NCBI RefSeq assembly: GCF_013377255.1 | Contig: NZ_CP016614.1 | Span: 618,001 to 682,000, forward strand | DNA: 64,000 bases | From: Mannheimia granulomatis | GTDB lineage: Bacteria > Pseudomonadota > Gammaproteobacteria > Enterobacterales > Pasteurellaceae | Reading direction: 5' to 3' | In this document: piece after piece, positions 60,011-64,000 of the stretch | Layout of the letters: each line of letters opens with the position of its first letter | Position numbering within the stretch: the first letter of the stretch is position 1 | Notes under the pieces: model-generated | Databases searched by the model: none | The model's input: the letters and a program-made list of their open reading frames with translations, nothing else | Told to the model about the DNA's origin: nothing | Program-made: the position numbers and the translations under genes

Positions 60011-60047
60011 TTTTATTGGGGCAAAATATTTTTTGCCCCAATAAAAT
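60010..60047 (+). other. Long perfect hairpin between pcnB and folK
   Basis: ATTTTATTGGGGCAAAA (60010-60026) pairs without mismatch to TTTTGCCCCAATAAAAT (60031-60047), a 17-bp stem starting at the pcnB stop codon. No T-run follows, and the folK ribosome site is just downstream. It may shield the pcnB 3' end or tune folK. Confidence 0.8.
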
Positions 60048-60091
60048 TTAAGGATATGGTCGAAAAACCTTTCGTCCTTATAGGAAAAGTT

Positions 60092-60565
60092 ATGCAAACA
60101 GTTTATATTGCCTTAGGTTCAAACCTAAATAATCCCTTAGAACAACTAAAACAAGCGGTCGAAAATTTAAAAAGTTTTGCAACTCGCTTTGAGATTAGCC
60201 CGTTTTATGGCTCAAAGCCGGTTGGTCCGCAAGATCAGCCCGATTATGTGAATGCGGTAGCAAAATTTGATACTGATTTATCGCCAACGGATTTATTGGA
60301 TAAATTACAAAGTATTGAACAGAAACAAGGGCGGGTTCGTTTACGCCGTTGGGGGGAGCGTACTTTGGATTTGGATATTATTTTATACGGTAATCAGCAG
60401 ATTCAAACCGAGCGTTTAACCATACCGCATATTGAGATGAAAAACCGTGAATTTGTAGTTGTACCGCTGTTTAGCTTAACCCCTGATTTAATTTTACCCA
60501 CAGGAGAAAAACTGTTCGATCTTTATCAGCAATTTAAAGATCACCATATGGTCGTTTTTAGTTAA
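60092..60565 (+). CDS. folK: 2-amino-4-hydroxy-6-hydroxymethyldihydropteridine pyrophosphokinase
   Basis: FolK pyrophosphorylates hydroxymethyl-dihydropterin, which is then joined to p-aminobenzoate in folate synthesis, linking it to pabABC. The 157-residue protein opens MQTVYIALGSNLNNPLEQL and has the active-site RWGERTLDLDIILYG near residue 88 and LTIPHIEMKNREFVVVPL. I use the ATG at 60092 after AGGAAAAG; one at 60056 would add 12 residues. The pcnB-folK order is the E. coli one. Confidence 0.96.
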   Translation: MQTVYIALGSNLNNPLEQLKQAVENLKSFATRFEISPFYGSKPVGPQDQPDYVNAVAKFDTDLSPTDLLDKLQSIEQKQGRVRLRRWGERTLDLDIILYGNQQIQTERLTIPHIEMKNREFVVVPLFSLTPDLILPTGEKLFDLYQQFKDHHMVVFS

Positions 60566-60756
60566 TCTTTTATTTTATTTTCACCGGTTTTGATCACCGC
60601 TCTGGATTTTTCATCCATTTTCACATCAATGCGGTGATCAACCACTACATTCATATTAATCGTAATGCCTTCAGTAGGAGTTTCCAACTGCACTTTGGGC
60701 GTGCAAGCGGTCAAATTTGCTAAAAATATTGCAAAATAAAATTGGCTCGTTTTCAT
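60562..60756 (-). CDS. ynbE: YnbE-family lipoprotein
   Basis: A 64-residue lipoprotein with a signal (lipobox LTAC, Cys 18), then TPKVQLETPTEGITINMNVVVDHRIDVKMD, which matches the YnbE core ITINMNVKIEHEI. In E. coli YnbE joins the C-terminus of YdbH to form a continuous bridge for phospholipid transport to the outer membrane. It lies directly after ydbH. Its stop overlaps the folK stop by 4 bases, leaving no room for ydbL. Confidence 0.88.
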   Translation of the reverse strand: MKTSQFYFAIFLANLTACTPKVQLETPTEGITINMNVVVDHRIDVKMDEKSRAVIKTGENKIKD

Positions 60757-60773
60757 TCTTTATCCGTGATGTT

Positions 60774-63485
60774 TTATTTTTCCAATTTTTGATAGAGATA
60801 ATTTTCCAGTTTTTGTTCAAACTGAGAACCATAGTTAATCAAATCCCATAAATCAAACATATTTTCTCGGTGATTATAATTTAAATTTACCTTAGATTTC
60901 CCTTGATTTGAGGATAATTTTAATTTGCCGTCCAGCACTAAATCCCCACTCGGCCCGACATTAATAAGACTACGAAAATCATTGATTGTACTTTTATCTA
61001 CTAAGTGTAGCAAAATTTGTTCGGTATAGCCGCTATTTCCCATTGCAGCCAGTAATTCGGGGGTGAAAGTTAAATAAGAGGTTTGTGCTTGGGTCAGTAG
61101 TCCATCGCAAATATAACAAGGCTTACCGCTTAACCAAAATGGTAAAGTAGCGTTTGCTTTTCCCTTTAAATCAATTTGTTGATACTGTATAAAATTAAGT
61201 AGCTCTTCGAAATCAATTCGTTCTAAGTTTAAATATGCGAGTTCTGTTTGTGGCAAGGAAAAGTGTTTAATATTGAGGTTTCCACCAAATAATTTAAAGG
61301 TTAATTCATTTAAATTTAACGGTTTGGTTTTGTTATAAGGGTAGTAGCCGTTGATTTTCATAGAAATCTTATCTAGTGCTAAATCCCCTAATTTAATTTG
61401 TGCGATGTTGACTGCAATAGGCTTTTTGACACCAAAATGAAAATGTCCGTCTCGATAGCGGTAAGGCAATGCAAACTCTATACCTGTGGCCTCACCATCC
61501 GGCAAAGATATACCCCCGTTTCGAATAGCAAGATGCCCACCTGCGATTAAGCCGTTTTTTATGCTGGCACTAAAAGCAGTTTCTCCTCGAATCGTTCCTT
61601 GTTTGATAATCCATTGGCTTCGAAACGGAAAAAGTGGTTGAAAACCACGTGCTGATTGTTCCGGCCAATACAATTTACCGACAATTTGGCTGGATTGTTC
61701 GGTTAATTGGCGGCGAGCAAAGAGCTTTAGCGGACCTAGTTCGGTTGTATTAATAATACCTTTAAAATTGAGATTTTCGGTCCGACCGTTAAACGCTAAT
61801 TTTGCCTCAGGTTTAGGTAGATTGCCGCCATAGCTAAAACGGATCTCAGGCGATTTTAATTTGATTTCACCCTTGAGTGTGTTCTGTGTAGTATCAAATT
61901 TGATTGTGTCATTTAGAGTTAATTCTGTTTTTGGAATGATCGTGTCATCCAGTTTTATCTCGGATAGATTGCCTTTAAACTCAGTAAGCTGAATACTATT
62001 TTTATGCCATTGCCCCCGACCGTTTAAATTAACTTTGCTGTTAAAGGCTTTGAGAGTGGAATTTCCCCAAATTCTCCAGCTCCAGTTGTCTTGAAGGAGA
62101 GCAAGCTGTGGGGCATTTTGGAAGAAATCTAATGCTCCGGCTTTAAAATTATTCGCATAGCCGTCTAAATGGAAGTTGATATTTTTAAAGTCGGGGCTTT
62201 CGCCTTTTAAAATGGCATATAAACGACCGTGGATGCCGTATTTATCGACTTGTAATCCTGCAAGTGGAAAACGTAAATCTTCAATGGTTAAGTAACGCTC
62301 TTTGCCGGTAAGTCGCAGTAGAGAAGAAGGCAGAAATTTTAGCCTTAGATCGTCAAATTTACCTTGTAAATCTAAAGGAATACTACTGTATAAAATAAAA
62401 TTCCCATGTTTAATGTTCCCGGTTAATCGTATTGGTAGTGTTAAGCTTTCTTGATTGACTTCACCTCCTTCACTTGAAATCACGATATTGCCTTTTCCCC
62501 ATCTATTTTGGGAAAGCAGGCTTATTCGTACCGCAGTTTTTATTGGGAACATATTCTCTAACTGCAATGTTTCGGGGGTGAATTTAGCACTAATAAAACC
62601 GTGAAATGGAAATTGTTCTATTAAGCTCCAGTCAAAACGCCCCTGTTTTATTTCTAGATTTTTCCCGTCAAAGAGAAACGGAAAATCGAATTTATCATTT
62701 TCTGAGCCAGCCAAATTAAGTTGCCAATTTCCTTCTAGTTGTTGTGCAGTATTTTGTTGCCAAGTTAGGGTTGAGGTTCCGCTTTGTAAGGCCGCATTTG
62801 AGATAATTTCATCAGACAATTGCCATTGGTATTTAGCTGAAAGCTTAGGGGGAAGTTGGCTTAAATCATCTTTGAGCTGAGCAGAGAAGTTTAATTTGTG
62901 TTGTTCTTTTTCATTAGGGTGGTAAGTTAATTCGGCATTCAGTTGTTCATTTGCAAAATTTGCCGAGAAGTTGACCGCTTGTTGCTGTAAAGACGCAGTA
63001 ATACTTTGATTTAACGAGGCAATATGGAATGCAGTAGGTTTGCTTAATAAGGCATTTAGTCGAGGCGATAAGTTTTCAGGCAAATTGACCCATGTTAAGG
63101 CATGAATACTGGCCTCGCCATTGGGAATAAGGGCTAATAAGGCTTTTAGTGATGTACCGGAATTATTACTTTGCGTTTGTGGTAACTGCGATAAGCATTG
63201 GTAGTCAACTTTTATGTTTTCGATAGATAAATGCTGTTTTTTAATCCAAGTAACGGCACTGTTATCCATGCTAATCAGCGGGCAATTTTGGTAGGAAAGC
63301 TTAAAGTAAGGCAACGATGCCCTCTGCCAGCCAGGGGTTAAACCTTTAGTTAATTGAATTTGCCATCCTTTAGGTAAAAGCCAATTAAGCGTAGTGCCGA
63401 GCATTGGGCTGGACATAAGCACAGCAATCGCTGTCATTAACATGACCGCGAGAATGCCAAGAATGCCTAATGTCCGTTTCATCAT
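60774..63485 (-). CDS. ydbH: AsmA-like intermembrane phospholipid transport protein YdbH
   Basis: A 903-residue member of the TamB/YhdP/YdbH group, which spans the periplasm and carries phospholipids to the outer membrane. One N-terminal membrane segment (GILGILAVMLMTAIAVLMSSP) is followed by a long beta-rich region with alternating hydrophobic residues, and the conserved C-terminal region (GGISLPDGEATGIEFALPYRY, LDGKLKLSSNQGKSKVNLNYNH). E. coli YdbH has 879 residues. It is followed by ynbE after 17 bases, the usual pair. Confidence 0.87.
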   Translation of the reverse strand: MMKRTLGILGILAVMLMTAIAVLMSSPMLGTTLNWLLPKGWQIQLTKGLTPGWQRASLPYFKLSYQNCPLISMDNSAVTWIKKQHLSIENIKVDYQCLSQLPQTQSNNSGTSLKALLALIPNGEASIHALTWVNLPENLSPRLNALLSKPTAFHIASLNQSITASLQQQAVNFSANFANEQLNAELTYHPNEKEQHKLNFSAQLKDDLSQLPPKLSAKYQWQLSDEIISNAALQSGTSTLTWQQNTAQQLEGNWQLNLAGSENDKFDFPFLFDGKNLEIKQGRFDWSLIEQFPFHGFISAKFTPETLQLENMFPIKTAVRISLLSQNRWGKGNIVISSEGGEVNQESLTLPIRLTGNIKHGNFILYSSIPLDLQGKFDDLRLKFLPSSLLRLTGKERYLTIEDLRFPLAGLQVDKYGIHGRLYAILKGESPDFKNINFHLDGYANNFKAGALDFFQNAPQLALLQDNWSWRIWGNSTLKAFNSKVNLNGRGQWHKNSIQLTEFKGNLSEIKLDDTIIPKTELTLNDTIKFDTTQNTLKGEIKLKSPEIRFSYGGNLPKPEAKLAFNGRTENLNFKGIINTTELGPLKLFARRQLTEQSSQIVGKLYWPEQSARGFQPLFPFRSQWIIKQGTIRGETAFSASIKNGLIAGGHLAIRNGGISLPDGEATGIEFALPYRYRDGHFHFGVKKPIAVNIAQIKLGDLALDKISMKINGYYPYNKTKPLNLNELTFKLFGGNLNIKHFSLPQTELAYLNLERIDFEELLNFIQYQQIDLKGKANATLPFWLSGKPCYICDGLLTQAQTSYLTFTPELLAAMGNSGYTEQILLHLVDKSTINDFRSLINVGPSGDLVLDGKLKLSSNQGKSKVNLNYNHRENMFDLWDLINYGSQFEQKLENYLYQKLEK

Positions 63486-63487
63486 AA

Positions 63488-64000
63488 TTAAATGATATTA
63501 GTAAAGGGATATAAAATCGCAAGGAAAGTTGCTACTGTCCAAGCGGTTGGATTTTTAATGTTTTTTCCCAATAGTAGCCACGCGAGCATTGCCAGCACCA
63601 CAAATTGTACTGCAAAGTAGATAGCAAATGGGGTGAGTGACATTTCAGGCATAATTTGCAGATGTTGATAGAGTACGAATGCCGTCCAGCAATAATTGAG
63701 TACCAGCACAATTAATGCTATTTTGACCAACAATTTTAGGAAAACTTCTAAACGACTTTTTGCTAACATTAAATACCAGCCGGCGAGTAAAATGCCGAGC
63801 AGAATTTGAGCAAAGTTGTTGGCTCGAATACCATTAAATAAAGAGGGAATTTCAAACCAATAGACTGCGAGGTATTGAATAATGCCAACAGTAACAATAG
63901 CGAATCCGCAATACATTAAGGTGTTATATAGGCTCTCATCCTGCGGTAGGCGGAAGTAAATTAAACATAAAAAGATCGCCGCAATGTTAGCGATAGCAAG
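63488..64000 (-). CDS. Inner-membrane protein, unknown function (5' end outside window)
   Basis: The reverse frame is open from the window edge to a stop at 63488, giving 170 visible residues. The frame has no stop between 63916 and 64000 (reading LAIANIAAIFLCLIYFRLPQDESLYN and on), so the ATG at 63916 is internal and the gene is cut. At least five hydrophobic helices are visible, such as LLVKIALIVLVLNYCWTAFVLY and FVVLAMLAWLLLG. I do not recognise the family. It ends 2 bases before the ydbH start, so the two are probably co-transcribed. Confidence 0.7.
   Translation of the reverse strand, partial: LAIANIAAIFLCLIYFRLPQDESLYNTLMYCGFAIVTVGIIQYLAVYWFEIPSLFNGIRANNFAQILLGILLAGWYLMLAKSRLEVFLKLLVKIALIVLVLNYCWTAFVLYQHLQIMPEMSLTPFAIYFAVQFVVLAMLAWLLLGKNIKNPTAWTVATFLAILYPFTNII

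Noticed and set aside
63488..63916. Complete 142-residue membrane protein starting at 63916
   Set aside because: The frame stays open without a stop to the window end and the extra residues are also hydrophobic, so the gene most likely begins outside the window.

Overview
This 64 kb window is chromosomal DNA from a member of the Pasteurellaceae. The evidence is an AT-rich genome, gene order and proteins close to Haemophilus and Actinobacillus, and many copies of the 9-mer ACAAGCGGT with AT-rich tails. That 9-mer is the core of the Apl-type DNA-uptake signal (USS) of the Actinobacillus/Mannheimia/Bibersteinia branch. The FbpA/AfuA-type iron locus and the trimeric autotransporter fit a Mannheimia-like animal pathogen or commensal. 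The species call is inference. I see no IS element, prophage, CRISPR array or rRNA operon.

Layout. Positions 1-5640 (minus strand) hold the conserved block prfA, a lipoprotein, prmC (fused to an ASCH domain), sirB1-like, kdsA, lolC (cut by the window edge). Positions 5.7-9.7 kb carry the p-aminobenzoate genes pabA, pabB, pabC around rmuC. Positions 9.8-13.7 kb (plus) hold SOS-controlled recA, then recX, yqfB, yrdD, tsaC, aroE. A four-tRNA cluster (Met, Leu, Gln, Gln) lies at 13.87-14.26 kb, followed by purN and a lipoprotein. Positions 15.6-21.0 kb (minus) are a TonB-receptor/ABC uptake locus of the vitamin B12 type, split by a toxin-antitoxin pair on the other strand; metF is divergent from it. 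Then come galE, ligA, zipA, cysZ, a 1381-residue trimeric autotransporter, pnuC, purD (with a PurR box), the rpsF-priB-rpsR-rplI ribosomal operon, dnaQ and a 52-residue lipoprotein too short for most gene callers.

Positions 36.8-41.0 kb are a ferric-iron ABC importer (afuABC/fbpABC) with a Fur-like site. ettA follows, then the Rnf/Rsx electron-transport operon (43.0-49.5 kb), which has a TRIC-family channel gene between rnfC and rnfD. RnfC ends in three 52-residue repeats that carry DNA-uptake and palindromic repeat sequences. Between rnfE and the lipid A acyltransferase gene are three tandem hairpin units. The rest holds pepD, gpt, gmk, a TolC-family lipoprotein, a cytosine-deaminase-like amidohydrolase, thiB, dksA, pcnB (probable AUU start), folK, ynbE, ydbH and a membrane protein cut by the window end.

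The most interesting region is the 565-bp space at 56190-56754. Leftward, a strong promoter overlapped by a PurR-like operator leads into a leader that resembles the E. coli pyrBI attenuator: a ribosome-binding site, a 61-codon leader ORF ending 18 bases before the amidohydrolase gene, a pause-type hairpin, a U-rich tract and an intrinsic terminator. Rightward, a separate promoter drives a TPP riboswitch upstream of thiB. Its P3 helix is built from an inverted pair of DNA-uptake signals around about 100 nt of further hairpins. Neither arrangement is known to me as described in this form.
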